DNA of 6,263 nt, from positions 1-6,263 of the forward strand of contig JAUVGM010000146.1 in NCBI GenBank assembly GCA_030593785.1, in the 5' to 3' direction. Below the pieces are notes generated by a model. The model made no database searches. It had not been told where the DNA came from and was given only the letters and a program-made list of their open reading frames with translations. Position 1 is the stretch's first letter. Each line of letters starts with the position of its first letter. Of this stretch, positions 5,991 through 6,263 are shown piece by piece. Position numbers and translations under genes: made by a program. This DNA is from Gammaproteobacteria bacterium. Its GTDB lineage: Bacteria > Pseudomonadota > Gammaproteobacteria > UBA6429 > Thiohalophilaceae.

Positions 5991-6263
5991 TTAAGTCACC
6001 TGCTCATTATCAGAAGTTGCTTTAACATGAATCTGCATAGAATCACGCTTAAGAATATTTAAGACTTTATCCGCGTAATTCGGATCGGTTGCATAGCCTG
6101 CTTTGTGTAAATCTTTAATGTAAGACTGATCGTTGCCTTGATGACGTAGCACACTGTCATAACGACTATTCGTACGAAGGAAATCAACATAATCATCAAA
6201 GCTGTCAGCATAAGAATCATAGGCTCGGAAAGAAGCTTTTTCATATTTTGCCAGACCATTGTC
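5991..6263 (-). CDS. flgJ: C-terminal part of flagellar rod-cap/peptidoglycan hydrolase FlgJ (gene continues beyond the window)
   Basis: An open frame of 90 codons plus stop runs in from the right edge without an ATG, starting DNGLAKYEKASFRAYDSYAD. It matches the end of the FlgJ glucosaminidase domain (GH73): FRAYDSYADSFDDYVDFL, then a segment with NSRYDSV, then KAGYATDPNYADKVLNIL. The catalytic glutamate and the N-terminal rod-binding domain would lie outside the window. FlgJ is periplasmic, caps the growing rod and cuts peptidoglycan so the rod can pass. After the GH73 core there is a short tail ending SDNEQVT. The TAA stop touches the flgK ATG directly, so the two genes are very likely in one operon and coupled. 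Whether both FlgJ domains are present cannot be seen here. Confidence 0.93.
   Translation of the reverse strand, partial: DNGLAKYEKASFRAYDSYADSFDDYVDFLRTNSRYDSVLRHQGNDQSYIKDLHKAGYATDPNYADKVLNILKRDSMQIHVKATSDNEQVT

Noticed and set aside
6059..6259. Minus-strand frame of 66 codons overlapping flgJ
   Set aside because: The overlapping frame 5991-6263 reads as clear FlgJ C-terminus; this one is an out-of-frame shadow with hydrophobic-looking residues by chance.

Overview
The window is a stretch of a polar-type flagellar gene cluster, with every gene on the minus strand. In transcription order (right to left) it holds the end of flgJ, then flgK, flgL, a flagellin gene (fliC type), flaG, and the first codons of a gene that is very probably fliD. 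The order flgJ-flgK-flgL-fliC-flaG-fliD and the sequence style of the proteins fit a gammaproteobacterium with a polar flagellum. The DNA is AT-rich, markedly so between genes. I cannot name the genus from this window.

Right half (about 2608-6263): flgJ ends directly against flgK with no spacer, and flgK overlaps flgL by one base in a TAATG junction. The three genes therefore look like one translationally coupled unit at the distal end of the rod/hook operon. FlgJ is the rod-cap/peptidoglycan hydrolase that opens the cell wall for the rod. FlgK and FlgL are the two junction proteins between the hook and the filament.

Middle (2052-2607): a 556-base gap without a gene separates flgL from the flagellin. 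The half near flgL carries nested inverted repeats containing the GCCCGAC motif and looks like a degenerate dispersed intergenic repeat. The half near the flagellin is very AT-rich, holds weak candidate sigma-28 promoters, and has a strong hairpin that would lie in the flagellin leader mRNA.

Left part (1-2051): the flagellin gene is followed after 62 bases by flaG, with a 14-base perfect palindrome in the spacer. A GAAA-tetraloop hairpin behind flaG resembles an intrinsic terminator, and after it come a ribosome binding site and the probable fliD start. The products work in sequence: the rod passes the wall (FlgJ), the junction is laid on the hook (FlgK, FlgL), and flagellin polymerises under the FliD cap, with FlaG influencing filament length.

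Nothing here is a clearly new system. The points most worth a second look are the Pro/Ala/Gly collagen-like linker followed by an acidic stretch in an enlarged FlgK, the structured repeat element between flgL and fliC, and the flagellin leader hairpin.
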